Source of the DNA: Aliiglaciecola sp041538045
GTDB lineage: Bacteria > Pseudomonadota > Gammaproteobacteria > Enterobacterales > Alteromonadaceae
Reading direction: 5' to 3'
Assembly: GCF_041538045.1 (NCBI RefSeq)
Contig: NZ_JBGOSE010000015.1
Location: 1 to 64,000 of the forward strand
DNA length: 64,000 bases
The notes beneath the pieces were generated by a model. The model did not search any database, had not been told where the DNA came from, and was given only the letters and a program-made list of their open reading frames with translations. Positions 32,501 to 41,516 of this stretch are shown piece by piece (position 1 is the first letter of the stretch; each line of letters opens with the position of its first letter). A program made the translations under genes and the position numbers.

Positions 32501-32788
32501 CTATTCAGCTTTGTCGCTTTCTTCTTTTTTCTCTTCAGTATTGCTGTTCAAGTCAGTAATAGTGACGTTAGTAACATAATCTTGTGAATCGGATTCAAAT
32601 CCAATTGAATTGTTTACTGTCAAAATTGCTTCTTCAACACCGTACGATAATTCTTCTTTGGTAACTTCAACGGCTTGGGAAACAAGTGAACCAACAAGTT
32701 GCTCTAAAGAGACATCTGCGGCTTGTGCAGATGATGCTACGAATAAACCTGAGATAAGTACAGTTGCAGTTGTGATTTTCTTAAACAT
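32501..32788 (-). CDS. Small exported acidic hypothetical protein
   Basis: The 95-residue protein has a signal peptide (KKITTATVLISGLFVASSAQ, cut at AQA|AD). The acidic mature part of about 72 residues contains SLEQLVGSLVSQAVEVTKEE and a Glu/Lys-rich tail. No domain was recognised. AAGGAAAT precedes its start. It is the first gene of a two-gene unit with the 53-residue membrane protein. Periplasmic location is inferred. Confidence 0.7.
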   Translation of the reverse strand: MFKKITTATVLISGLFVASSAQAADVSLEQLVGSLVSQAVEVTKEELSYGVEEAILTVNNSIGFESDSQDYVTNVTITDLNSNTEEKKEESDKAE

Positions 32789-33011
32789 AATAATTTCCTT
32801 AGTAGTTGTGCTGTGTTTGTAACTGATTATTCAGTTACTAGTTAAGTCGCAATATTTATTGCGATAGTTGTGCCAACTACTAAAAAAATATTCATCTAAT
32901 TGATTTATATGCACTTTTTAAAAATCAGAAGAATTAAATTAAAAACTAATGGGAATTTTTGTGAAGTGAAAAATTACATTTTAGTGTTTTTGACCAAGTA
33001 AGTTAGTTATT

Positions 33012-34043
33012 TTAACCAACTTGATCAGGTGCATGGGTATTCCGGAATTGTTCTGCTTGGTATTGAGCTTCATTAAGGGTATCTAAGGCATCATTTAATA
33101 ACTCAATGCCAGTACCTTTTTGGGTACCATTTTGGCTCAAGTACCTGCGCCAAATGCGCGCGCCAGGTTGCCCTTGAAATAACCCAAGCATATGCCTAGC
33201 AATATGCCAAATTCGGGTATGAGGTAGTTCCAATTGAACTTTGGCATATTCAACCATGTTTGCCACTATATCGTGGCGAGTCGGAATCTTGTGGTTATCG
33301 TCGTAAAAACGTTTATCAACTTCAGCCAAAATATAAGGATTGCTATAGGCCTCTCGACCGATCATCGCTCCGTCTATATATTTTAGGTGTAAAGCCACAT
33401 CATCCAAAGTTTTAACACCACCGTTGATACTAATGTGTAGATCTGGAAATTGTTCTTTTAGATGGTAAACACGCTCATACATCAATGGCGGGATATCGCG
33501 ATTCTCTTTTGGACTTAACCCTTTTAACCAGGCTTTGCGGGCATGCACAATGAAAGTATCGCACCCTGAGTCTGCGACTTGACTGATGAACCGCGTTAAG
33601 TCCTCGTACTCATCCATTTCATCAATACCAATGCGTGATTTAACCGTCACGGGAATATCCACTTCAGCTCGCATACTCTTAATACAGGCTGCAACGGTTT
33701 CTGGTTCGGCCATCAAGCATGCGCCAAAACGACCATTTTGCACACGGTCAGAAGGACAACCAACATTAATGTTCACCTCATCATAACCACGCTCTTGGGC
33801 TAACAACGCACAACGGGCCATATCTGCGGGGTCAGAACCACCTAATTGCAAGGCGACGGGATGCTCTTCATCATTAAATGCTAAATAATCACCTTTACCG
33901 AAAATTATCGCGCCCGTTGTGACCATCTCGGTATATAACAAAGAGTGTTGTGATATCTGGCGCAAAAAATAACGACAGTGTTTATCCGTCCAATCTAACA
34001 TTGGTGCAATTGAGATGGTGCGGTTGATGGTTGAAGTATTCAA
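33012..34043 (-). CDS. dusA: tRNA-dihydrouridine(20/20a) synthase
   Basis: The 343-residue FMN enzyme reduces uridine at positions 20 and 20a of tRNA. It shows the DUS TIM barrel: ISIAPMLDWTDKHCRYFLRQ at the start, VALQLGGSDPADMARCA, the active-site Cys in EVNINVGCPSDRVQNGRFGA near residue 97, and INGGVKTLDDVALHL with DGAMIGREAYSNPY. The C-terminal helical part ends with LGLFQGQPGARIWRRYLSQN. Opening and length fit DusA and not DusB/DusC. The gene stands alone. Confidence 0.95.
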   Translation of the reverse strand: MNTSTINRTISIAPMLDWTDKHCRYFLRQISQHSLLYTEMVTTGAIIFGKGDYLAFNDEEHPVALQLGGSDPADMARCALLAQERGYDEVNINVGCPSDRVQNGRFGACLMAEPETVAACIKSMRAEVDIPVTVKSRIGIDEMDEYEDLTRFISQVADSGCDTFIVHARKAWLKGLSPKENRDIPPLMYERVYHLKEQFPDLHISINGGVKTLDDVALHLKYIDGAMIGREAYSNPYILAEVDKRFYDDNHKIPTRHDIVANMVEYAKVQLELPHTRIWHIARHMLGLFQGQPGARIWRRYLSQNGTQKGTGIELLNDALDTLNEAQYQAEQFRNTHAPDQVG

Positions 34044-34375
34044 AAGAGTCTGGTTGCCTAAAGTATGCAGGTCATAAACCTATGATTAAAATGTAAGAAT
34101 AATTTAGCATGACAAGTTTTGACAATTTCTTAACATTTACGACAACTGGTCGATTTAATGGGTTAAAAAGTTTGTACTCTGTCACTGTATCGGAGTATTT
34201 TAACACATAACAAGTTAGGAGAAAGTAATTGCATCGTCTTTGCATTGATTCTAACTGGTCTACAACTCGAGGTTCGTAGGTATTTAATTGGGTTCAAAAC
34301 CTTTTTATACAACAAACCGTCAAGTTTACTAACGTAGTTCATAAACAAGTTTACTTATTTAAGAGTAGGAATTTG
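34044..34375. other. Intergenic stretch between divergent genes
   Basis: About 330 AT-rich bases between dusA and the small exported protein gene hold the two divergent promoters. Imperfect short repeats (for example TTGCATCGTCTTTGCAT near 34230) are present, but no known operator. A minus-strand 61-codon frame here has no supporting signal. Confidence 0.4.
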
Positions 34376-34669
34376 ATGAAAGTCCTTTGGTTCAATATAT
34401 TGTTAATGTCATGGGTAGCTAGTTTTAGCTTCTCGTCATTAGCAAATGAGAACCAACAAGGGGCAGTAGATCAAAGTACTTCCGTAGTCGAGCAGGCTGA
34501 AATATTTAACCTTGATCCCTTCGATTTCGATTTAGATGCGATATTAAACTCTGTTTTCGCATCCGCTAACCCCATCAACTACCTTGCCATTATTTTTCAG
34601 CAGAATGAAGCCTTTATGGTTTCTAAAAACGCTGTTCTTATTCGTGGACCTCCCTCTTTAACCAACTGA
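34376..34669 (+). CDS. Small exported hypothetical protein
   Basis: The ATG at 34376, with AGGA seven bases before, gives 97 residues. It has a signal peptide (MKVLWFNILLMSWVASFSFS, cut near SLA|NEN) and a mature part of about 70 residues with an acidic patch DPFDFDLDAILNSV. No cysteine pair and no known domain. A 41-residue ORF and a CBS protein follow on the same strand, possibly in one transcript. Confidence 0.55.
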   Translation: MKVLWFNILLMSWVASFSFSSLANENQQGAVDQSTSVVEQAEIFNLDPFDFDLDAILNSVFASANPINYLAIIFQQNEAFMVSKNAVLIRGPPSLTN

Positions 34670-34713
34670 TATAAAAACAATCTTTCTAAAAATATAAATC
34701 AGAGGGTATTCCT

Positions 34714-34839
34714 ATGAATATAACTGACGTGCTAATTCGTTATCGTAGTGACTGTGCTTTTATTCAGTCTAAAACTAAAAGCAATTTACTAAAAACCGTT
34801 AAAAAGGAGCGTGCAAATGAAAAAGTTAGCGCTCTATAA
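34714..34839 (+). CDS. 41-residue ORF overlapping the CBS gene start
   Basis: From the ATG at 34714, with GAGGG eight bases before, the frame encodes a basic 41-residue peptide starting MNITDVLIRYRSDCAFIQSK. It ends 23 bases inside the CBS gene, and the CBS ribosome site (AAGGAG) lies inside this ORF. This is typical of translational coupling or a leader peptide. No family was recognised, and a chance frame is possible. Confidence 0.45.
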   Translation: MNITDVLIRYRSDCAFIQSKTKSNLLKTVKKERANEKVSAL

Positions 34840-35377
34840 CACTGAATCCGTAGACAAGCTTGCCTGGCCACCAGAGAACACAGGTATTACTATGCGCTCA
34901 AACGCATTATCCATTTTCACTGATTTCAAGGAGTTCACACCTTTAGTAATTGATGCGTCAGCCAAAGCAGTGGAGCTTGAAGGTTTGATGAAAAAGTCTC
35001 ATGTTAGAATGGAGCTAGTGCTCGATAACGAGCAAAATTTCATTGGCATTGTGGCCTTAAGTGACTTAAACGAACAAAAGATTCTCGCCAAGGTAACAAA
35101 AGATCAACCTCGAGAAGAGATAACCGTCACTGATTTTATGCGCCCAAGAAACATGCTTAAGGCCTTTGCATACGAAGATTTAAGTGCCGCCAGTGTTGGT
35201 GATGTGGTGGAAACCCTTAAGGATAATCATCAACAACATTGTTTAGTCATTGATAAAAGTAACCACGAAATCCGGGGGCTGATATCTGCAAGTGATGTGG
35301 CAAGAGTATTAAAATTGCCAGTGGATATTCAATTACAGCCGTCTTTTGTTGACTTGTTCAACGTCGCAGCTGCGTAA
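34817..35377 (+). CDS. CBS-domain pair protein
   Basis: The ATG at 34817 is chosen for its AAGGAG site seven bases upstream. The 186-residue product has two CBS motifs: FTPLVIDASAKAVELEGLMK with ELVLDNEQNFIGIVALSDLN (about 38-90), and VTDFMRPRNMLKAFAYEDLS with HCLVIDKSNHEIRGLISASD (about 105-170). CBS pairs bind adenosine nucleotides and act as energy or redox sensors. No catalytic domain is attached, so it probably regulates a partner. The partner is not evident from context. Confidence 0.85.
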   Translation: MKKLALYNTESVDKLAWPPENTGITMRSNALSIFTDFKEFTPLVIDASAKAVELEGLMKKSHVRMELVLDNEQNFIGIVALSDLNEQKILAKVTKDQPREEITVTDFMRPRNMLKAFAYEDLSAASVGDVVETLKDNHQQHCLVIDKSNHEIRGLISASDVARVLKLPVDIQLQPSFVDLFNVAAA

Positions 35378-35433
35378 AAATTCGCGCCCTATCTAAACGA
35401 TAGATAGGGTGCGCTATTAGACTTAATTTCAAC

Positions 35434-36555
35434 TTACCCTAAGCTTGGGTTTAGTAGGAATTTCTCGCCTGTCTTCTTGGCCATGTATTTACCAATAACA
35501 CTTGGTTGCAGAGCCTGTTCGAACGTCAGTTCATCGGTAAAATCTATGGCAAAAGTCGTATCGATTTCATTGGCAACCCGTTGATGCAATTGTTTGACTT
35601 TTTGTGGGCTTTGTTTGCCTAAGAATTGCATTAGCAACCAGCCTCCAATTCCCCACGTCATTCCATAAGCACGGTTTAACACGGTTGGCGAGAAATCTAA
35701 TCCACCATAAATGTACACTTGTTTGTTATCAGGTGAACCATAGGTATTAAACCCTTTGGCGTCTTTACTGCCAACTTTCTCCATTGCTGCCAGAATATTA
35801 CTAACTAAATCACCACCTCCAATGGCATCAAAGGCCAGCGTAGCACCCGTAGCTTTAATTGCTTCGTAAAGATCTTGTTTAAAGCTATCACTTGAAGAGT
35901 TGCAAATGTATTTAGCGCCCAACTTTTCTAAAAGCTCCACTTGTTCTTGTTTTCTGACAATGTTTACTAAGGGAACATCTTCGGCAATACATATCTTATT
36001 TAGCATAATTCCTAAGCTCGAAGCTGCTGCTGTATGCACCAAAGCAGTATGACCTTCAGCTCGCATGGTTTCCACCATTCCTAATGCGGTAAGAGGATTA
36101 ACGAAAGAAGACGCAGCTTGTTTAGCTGTAGTATTTTCATTGTGAACAATACAAGCCTGCCAAGGCACAACACAATAGTGAGAATAGGCTGCACCGCTTA
36201 AAATTCCCACGGTTTTTCCTAGCATTGCCTTGGCCCCTTCACTTTCACCAGTAGCAACCACCTTACCAGCGCCCTCATTACCAATAGGCAAAACCTGATC
36301 AAGCCTAGATTGCACGCGGGCGAGCATAGATTGAGCTACGGGAGCGGTAAATTCCATTTTCTCTTTATTAAAAGAGCCTTCGGCTAAATTTGCAGGCCCG
36401 AACATTGGCCACATATCTGAGGGATTGATAGGCGCAGCTTGAACTTGAACTAAAACTTCATGAGGTTTTAATGAAGGAACATCTCGCTCTTTTAAGGAAA
36501 CCACTAATTGACCGTTGGAAGTAATTTCGGTAAATAATTGTTTGCTTACTTTCAT
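35434..36555 (-). CDS. MDR-family zinc-type alcohol dehydrogenase / quinone oxidoreductase-like protein
   Basis: The 373-residue protein has the GroES-like N-terminal fold (LKPHEVLVQVQAAPINPSDM, then GNEGAGKVVATGE) and a Rossmann domain with ALVHTAAASSLGIMLNKICI and KLGAKYICNSSSDSFKQDLY. The zinc ligands of classical alcohol dehydrogenases are absent, so it is closer to quinone oxidoreductases that reduce a C=C or C=O with NAD(P)H. The substrate is unknown. The coenzyme loop AAASSLG differs from the usual GxGxxG. It stands alone on its strand. Confidence 0.82.
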   Translation of the reverse strand: MKVSKQLFTEITSNGQLVVSLKERDVPSLKPHEVLVQVQAAPINPSDMWPMFGPANLAEGSFNKEKMEFTAPVAQSMLARVQSRLDQVLPIGNEGAGKVVATGESEGAKAMLGKTVGILSGAAYSHYCVVPWQACIVHNENTTAKQAASSFVNPLTALGMVETMRAEGHTALVHTAAASSLGIMLNKICIAEDVPLVNIVRKQEQVELLEKLGAKYICNSSSDSFKQDLYEAIKATGATLAFDAIGGGDLVSNILAAMEKVGSKDAKGFNTYGSPDNKQVYIYGGLDFSPTVLNRAYGMTWGIGGWLLMQFLGKQSPQKVKQLHQRVANEIDTTFAIDFTDELTFEQALQPSVIGKYMAKKTGEKFLLNPSLG

Positions 36556-36781
36556 TTATTGACTCCGATATTGAAAAGACAAAATAAGTAAATCCAAGCT
36601 AACATTAAGTTTCGAGATATTCGAATGCTAAAATTTGTTTGACGTATATTAGTTACATTAATGTAACAAGTTTGCAAGACGATAAAGAAGTATTGCTGCT
36701 ATTGTCAAACCTAACAAATACCGTGTAACTCAAAAATTAAAGACCTTGTGCAATATTTTTACTAGCATGGGTTAGAAAAAG

Positions 36782-37387
36782 TTGAACGAACAAATGAATA
36801 ACAATAAAAGTGCCACTAGTTGGCTACAAACACTTCAGGGTTCATTAAATGAGAACCAAGCATTGCCAGAGGCAAAATATCTGCAACTAGCCACTATAAA
36901 CAGTGAAAACCATCCTGAAGTAAGAACAGTGGTGTTTCGCGGCTTTGTGGACTCAAGCGCTTCGTTATTAATTCACACTGATATACGTAGCCAAAAAATT
37001 CAGCACATATCGACTCACAACCAAGCTCAAATATGTTGGTACTTTAGCCAATCCAGAGAGCAGTATCGTTTAACTGGCAAGGTTAAGGTCGTCACCGCTA
37101 ACAGTGATCAACAGCAGTCACTTCGCTTACAACATTGGCAGAACCTTTCCGTCAGTGCAAAACACTCTTACTACTGGGATACACCTGGGGAAGTTTTAGG
37201 GCTTGATGACGAATTTCAGGTACGAATTGATGAAAACAAACACATCGAGCAAATAAGTGACAACTTTTGTTTATTGGTGTTTTCAGTTTTAGCGGTAGAT
37301 CATTTGCAACTAAAAGCAACTCCCCATAAACGCAGTCGTTATGTATACAGTGACGATAGTTGGCAAACCATCAAGGTGAACCCATAA
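36782..37387 (+). CDS. Pyridoxamine 5'-phosphate oxidase-like FMN-binding protein
   Basis: The 201-residue protein fits the Alr4036-type FMN-binding split barrel: PEAKYLQLATINSENHPEVR, TVVFRGFVDSSASLLIHTDI, RSQKIQHISTHNQAQICWYF and the end KRSRYVYSDDSWQTIKVNP. It lacks the extra C-terminal segment of true PdxH (dimerisation region), so it is not the vitamin B6 oxidase. The reaction is unknown. The start is uncertain between TTG at 36782 and ATG at 36794; neither has a clear ribosome site. Confidence 0.82.
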   Translation: MNEQMNNNKSATSWLQTLQGSLNENQALPEAKYLQLATINSENHPEVRTVVFRGFVDSSASLLIHTDIRSQKIQHISTHNQAQICWYFSQSREQYRLTGKVKVVTANSDQQQSLRLQHWQNLSVSAKHSYYWDTPGEVLGLDDEFQVRIDENKHIEQISDNFCLLVFSVLAVDHLQLKATPHKRSRYVYSDDSWQTIKVNP

Positions 37388-37405
37388 AGTATTCGTCAAC
37401 TTTAG

Positions 37406-38770
37406 CTAATTATTTTGCAGGGCAATACGTCCAGTTTTGATAGCTTGGCGCTTCACTCCCAATTGGGGAGCAAGTAAAAATATGTCGCCATTTTGCCCCG
37501 TTAAGGTGCGTAAAACCTTTGATTGTTTCGCTAAATAAGCATTTCGCTGCATATGCATCTCCTCACCATGGGTAGGCACTGCAACTTGCGGTCTAACCCA
37601 GCTATACATTAATTTCAATTCTTCCTCGCAAGGATGTCCAGAAGCGTGAATGGGGAGTGCACTGTCATCTGACAAAACCGTTTTTATTTTGCGTGCTTTA
37701 AACGCTTTAATGAGAGTCTCTACGTCTTTTTCATTGCCAGGGATGATAATAGAACTAAAAATCACTAAATCGCCTTCATCAAGAGACAAATCACGATAGT
37801 TGTCTTGGGCGAGCCGAGACATAGCTGCTCGAGGCTCTCCCTGACTGCCGGTTGCAACCGCGAGCACTTCATTGGACGGTAAATAGCCACTATGATAGGC
37901 ATCAATAATGGTTAAATCTTCGGGCCAATGCCCGGTTGCTTTGGCCGCTCCCACGGTGTTTTGCAGTGAACGTCCAAGTAAAACTAGGTAACGACCTGTA
38001 TTTTTGGCAATTTTCGCCAAGGTTATCAGCCGCGCAATGTTACTACTAAAACAGCCTACAACTACGCGCCCCTCCGCCCCATCTACCAATTGTTTCAAGC
38101 CTCGATAACACGCACCTTCAGATACAGAATAACCGCTTTTTGTGGCATTAGTTGAATCGCAAATCATGGCTAAAATATTTTCTTTACTCAACTGCTTAAA
38201 TGGCTGTTCTTTAAAGGCTTTACCCGTTACCGGATGGTTATCAATTTTCCAATCAGCAGTATGGAAAATATTCCCAGCCTCAGTACGTATAATTAAACCG
38301 TGAGGCTCCGGAATAGAGTGAGTCATTGGCACCCACTGAACATTGAACGCACCAATATCCACTACTTGATTGGATACCACTTCAATAATTGGCATATTTT
38401 GATTGGCTGTATTTCGTAACTTTCGGCGCAGTATCTCAGCGGTATAGGGCGTTGTATAAACGGGACACTTGAAGCGTTGCCAAAGGTGAGGCAAAGCGCC
38501 AATGTGATCTTCGTGGGCATGGGTAATGACAATCCCAGCTAAGGTTTCTTTCTGACGGGTAATAAACGTTGGATCAGCACATACAACATCGTACTTCGGG
38601 CCTACTGCACAACCATGCTTAAGAATTAATGGCTCATCGAACGTGATACCACAATCAACCATCAGCCATTGATTATCATGACCGAAAAGGTTCATGTTCA
38701 TACCGATTTCACCTGTCCCACCTAACGGTAAGAACCATAGGTCGTTGCGACCAGGAGTATAAGACTGAAT
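37406..38770 (-). CDS. RNase J-like metallo-beta-lactamase protein, probable ATT start
   Basis: The beta-lactamase/beta-CASP protein has the HAHEDH zinc motif, the VAVPTHGEEMHM end motif, GCFSSNIARLITLAKIAKN and SGHPCEEELKLMYSWVRPQV, as in RNase J-type nucleases. The first ATG is at 38701, but the frame upstream is conserved in sense: NDLWFLPLGGTGEIGMNMNL, the N-terminal hallmark of RNase J. No ATG, GTG or TTG lies in that extension before the stop. An ATT at 38770, eight bases after AAGGGACGG, gives MQSYTPGRNDLWF and 454 residues. The C-terminal domain of Bacillus RNase J is missing. It may cut or trim RNA. Confidence 0.75.
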   Translation of the reverse strand: MQSYTPGRNDLWFLPLGGTGEIGMNMNLFGHDNQWLMVDCGITFDEPLILKHGCAVGPKYDVVCADPTFITRQKETLAGIVITHAHEDHIGALPHLWQRFKCPVYTTPYTAEILRRKLRNTANQNMPIIEVVSNQVVDIGAFNVQWVPMTHSIPEPHGLIIRTEAGNIFHTADWKIDNHPVTGKAFKEQPFKQLSKENILAMICDSTNATKSGYSVSEGACYRGLKQLVDGAEGRVVVGCFSSNIARLITLAKIAKNTGRYLVLLGRSLQNTVGAAKATGHWPEDLTIIDAYHSGYLPSNEVLAVATGSQGEPRAAMSRLAQDNYRDLSLDEGDLVIFSSIIIPGNEKDVETLIKAFKARKIKTVLSDDSALPIHASGHPCEEELKLMYSWVRPQVAVPTHGEEMHMQRNAYLAKQSKVLRTLTGQNGDIFLLAPQLGVKRQAIKTGRIALQNN

Positions 38771-39052
38771 AAATACCGTCCCTTTATAGATTCACTTTCA
38801 TAATCTTATTATGCACTAGCTACATAAAAAGTTTTGTTTAAACATAAATAAATATTTGTCTTTTGGCAAAATTGTATTGTTAGATTTTTTGCATTAAATC
38901 TGTCACAGTAACTGTATATTATTTATACCGCTGCAAAATCATATAGATAAATATAGACTTGAAATTCTTGCAAGGTAGTTGTTGGCGAAGCTAAATCGCA
39001 AAACACTATTTTCATACGGGTTTCAAACAACTAGAGTGAATTGGGGAAGTGT

Positions 39053-39610
39053 ATGTTGGTACTGCGATTGAACAAGTCAGGTATGCCGCAAGCTTGGATT
39101 ACACCTGAAGAAGCGGCGAAGTATTATGCACAAGAGCGCGTTCTATTTGAGTTAGGAGAAAGTAAAAAAGTCATGCTCGGTGGCTGGAATAATCAAGGTG
39201 TGCAAAGTCGTCTACAACTATCTTCAATTATTGGTTGCGAAGGTAAAGTGACTAATTTAAATGGCAAAATATCTTTGTGTAATCGTTATTTGTTTCGCCG
39301 CGACAATTACCTTTGTATGTATTGCGGACAAAAATTTAAGTCATCCCAACTCACTCGCGATCATATAATTCCCCGTTCTCGTGGCGGCAAAGATGTCTGG
39401 ACTAACGCTGCGACGGCTTGTATTCGTTGTAATTGCCACAAAGCTGCAAGAACCCCTGATGAAGCACAAATGTCGTTAATTGCAGTGCCTTTCACCCCCA
39501 ATTTATATGAACGATTTTATTTGATGAATCGACGGATTTTAGCTGATCAAATGGCCTTTTTGGGAAACCACTTTTCACGAAATAGAAGTTGGTTAGAGCA
39601 AATTTTATAA
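39053..39610 (+). CDS. HNH endonuclease
   Basis: The ATG at 39053 is chosen, with GGGGAAG before it; a TTG start at 39041 is less likely. The 185-residue product carries a typical HNH nuclease domain: YLCMYCGQKF, then SQLTRDHIIPRSRGGKDVWT and TACIRCNCHKAARTPDEA. The two CxxC pairs bind zinc, and DHIIPRSRGG is the catalytic beta-beta-alpha core. The N-terminal 80 residues are unassigned. It resembles stand-alone HNH proteins common in cyanobacteria and marine bacteria. No methylase or phage genes adjoin it. Confidence 0.88.
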   Translation: MLVLRLNKSGMPQAWITPEEAAKYYAQERVLFELGESKKVMLGGWNNQGVQSRLQLSSIIGCEGKVTNLNGKISLCNRYLFRRDNYLCMYCGQKFKSSQLTRDHIIPRSRGGKDVWTNAATACIRCNCHKAARTPDEAQMSLIAVPFTPNLYERFYLMNRRILADQMAFLGNHFSRNRSWLEQIL

Positions 39611-39704
39611 TCCCCTTAGCTGATGCAATAATTGTATATAACAATATCTGCAATTTAGTTTACAATATCCCCCATTAATTCTGAGAAATAGGGTCTATTC
39701 TAGC

Positions 39705-40613
39705 GTGTCTATCCGCAATATTACTGCTCATTTTGTTGGTGCCATATCTGTCATTATTTATTTCATTAATACTGTTTTTTGGGTCATACCCATTGTACTT
39801 CTTTCATTTCTAAAGCTTATTCCCATTATGACTTGGCAGAAATTGGTAAGTTATCCTTTAGATGGGTGTGCTACAGCTTGGATAAGTATTAATAATTTAA
39901 ACCAAAGAATCACGTCGAATACACAGTGGAATGTTGAAGGCATAGAGACACTTACACTTAATGACTGGTACTTGGTGACCTCTAACCATCAATCTTGGGT
40001 TGATATACTTGTTTTGCAGAGAATATTTAACCGAAAAATTCCCTTTTTAAAATTTTTCCTTAAAAAGGAGTTGATTTGGGTTCCGTTTTTAGGCATTGCG
40101 TGGTGGGCCCTAGACTTCCCATTTATGAGTCGTTATTCAAAATCTTTCCTAGCAAAAAATCCGCATTTAAAGGGAAAAGACATGGAAAGTACGCGAAAAG
40201 CCTGTGAAAAATTCAGTACTAAACCCGTTAGTATCATGAACTTTGTAGAAGGCACTCGCTTAACAGAAGAAAAGTTAAAGCGAGTTAATGGTCCGTATAA
40301 ACATCTACTAAAACCTAAGGCCGGCGGAATGGCTTTTGTGTTAAGTGCCATGGGCAACCAGTTACACAAATTATTAGACGTAACAATCTATTATCCAGAA
40401 GGTATCCCTACTTTTTGGGATTTTGCCTGTGGCAGAGTCAAAAGGATAGAAGTTAAAGTTCGTATCTTGTCCATTGAAGATATTCTCAATAGTGATGCGT
40501 TTGCCATGGATTATTTTGATAATCCCGAACAACGTGCTCGTTTCCAACGATGGTTAAATCAATTGTGGATGGAAAAAGATCAAACTCTCTCGAACATGTC
40601 TTCGAGTAAATAA
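39705..40613 (+). CDS. YihG-like acyltransferase, first tandem copy
   Basis: The 302-residue membrane protein belongs to the PlsC/LPLAT fold. An N-terminal hydrophobic region of two helices is followed by motif I NHQSWVDI (catalytic His-x4-Asp, near residue 97), motif II FFLKKELIWVPFLGI, motif III FVEGTRLT and motif IV KAGGMAFVLSAM. Such enzymes transfer an acyl chain to lysophosphatidate or lysophospholipid at the inner membrane; YihG does this in E. coli. It starts at GTG, and the next gene, a clear paralog, begins six bases after its stop. Confidence 0.88.
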   Translation: MSIRNITAHFVGAISVIIYFINTVFWVIPIVLLSFLKLIPIMTWQKLVSYPLDGCATAWISINNLNQRITSNTQWNVEGIETLTLNDWYLVTSNHQSWVDILVLQRIFNRKIPFLKFFLKKELIWVPFLGIAWWALDFPFMSRYSKSFLAKNPHLKGKDMESTRKACEKFSTKPVSIMNFVEGTRLTEEKLKRVNGPYKHLLKPKAGGMAFVLSAMGNQLHKLLDVTIYYPEGIPTFWDFACGRVKRIEVKVRILSIEDILNSDAFAMDYFDNPEQRARFQRWLNQLWMEKDQTLSNMSSSK

Positions 40614-40619
40614 AGCACT

Positions 40620-41516
40620 ATGTTGAGTTTTATCCCTGCTTTTTTAATGTTTCCAATTCACTTTACTCTGCAAATGCTTAACCTTAGCTTTTGGGCTGTG
40701 TTAATTATCTGCTTAGGCTTGGTTAAATTTCTACTGCCGTTTAACTGGGTAAACTCTTTGCTGAGCCCCATCATGCACTTTATGATGTTTGCTTTTGGTG
40801 TGGTGAGTATCAAGCTTATACGTCTAACTAATAACGTTCAATGGGACTGTTCAGTTGAAGGTGAGTTAAGTAAAGACAACTGGTATTTAATGATGCCAAA
40901 TCACCTGAGTTATTTGGATATCATTTTATTAATTGAATTTTCCGCCTCTCGGATCCCTGCTCCTAAGTTTTTTCTAAAAAAAGAACTCATTTGGCTGCCT
41001 TTTGTAGGCATGGGAGCTTGGGCACTTGGGATGCCGTTTATGCAGCGTTATAGCAGAGAGTTCGTGGAGAAAAATCCTCATCTTAAAGGGAAAGATATAG
41101 AAACGACCCGAAAGCACTGTAAAAAGTTTCAAACTACGCCGACCACAGTGATTAACTTTGTAGAAGGCTCAAGGTTCACGCCCAAAAAACAACTCATCAA
41201 AGCGAGTCAATATCAAAACTTACTACCGCCAAAAGCCGGCGGGGTTGCATTTACGTTAGCGACCATGGGGGAGCAATTTACCAACATTTTAAATGTCACT
41301 ATTTTGTACCCCGAAAATACTAAGCACCCGATGATGGATATGCTCTGCGGTAACCTGACTCGCGTATTTATTCATATTGATGTATTGCCAGTAACAGATG
41401 AAATGATTGGGGATTATTTTAATGATGTTGAATTTAAAGGTCGCTTTCAAACTTGGTTGAACCAGTTATGGTCCAGTAAAGATAAGTTTATTTCACAAGT
41501 AGGTAATTCAAAATAA
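40620..41516 (+). CDS. YihG-like acyltransferase, second tandem copy
   Basis: The 298-residue protein follows the first copy and has the same motifs with changes: NHLSYLDI, FFLKKELIWLPFVGMGAWAL, FVEGSRFTPKK and PKAGGVAFTLATMGEQF. Both tandem copies keep the catalytic His and Asp, so both should be active, possibly with different acyl or head-group preference. Its stop overlaps the start of the channel gene by one base, so all three genes form one operon, which links membrane lipid remodelling to a mechanosensitive channel. Confidence 0.88.
   Translation: MLSFIPAFLMFPIHFTLQMLNLSFWAVLIICLGLVKFLLPFNWVNSLLSPIMHFMMFAFGVVSIKLIRLTNNVQWDCSVEGELSKDNWYLMMPNHLSYLDIILLIEFSASRIPAPKFFLKKELIWLPFVGMGAWALGMPFMQRYSREFVEKNPHLKGKDIETTRKHCKKFQTTPTTVINFVEGSRFTPKKQLIKASQYQNLLPPKAGGVAFTLATMGEQFTNILNVTILYPENTKHPMMDMLCGNLTRVFIHIDVLPVTDEMIGDYFNDVEFKGRFQTWLNQLWSSKDKFISQVGNSK

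Noticed and set aside
34163..34348. Minus-strand frame of 61 codons upstream of the small exported protein gene
   Set aside because: No ribosome site, no hydrophobic or domain pattern, and it covers the likely divergent promoter region.
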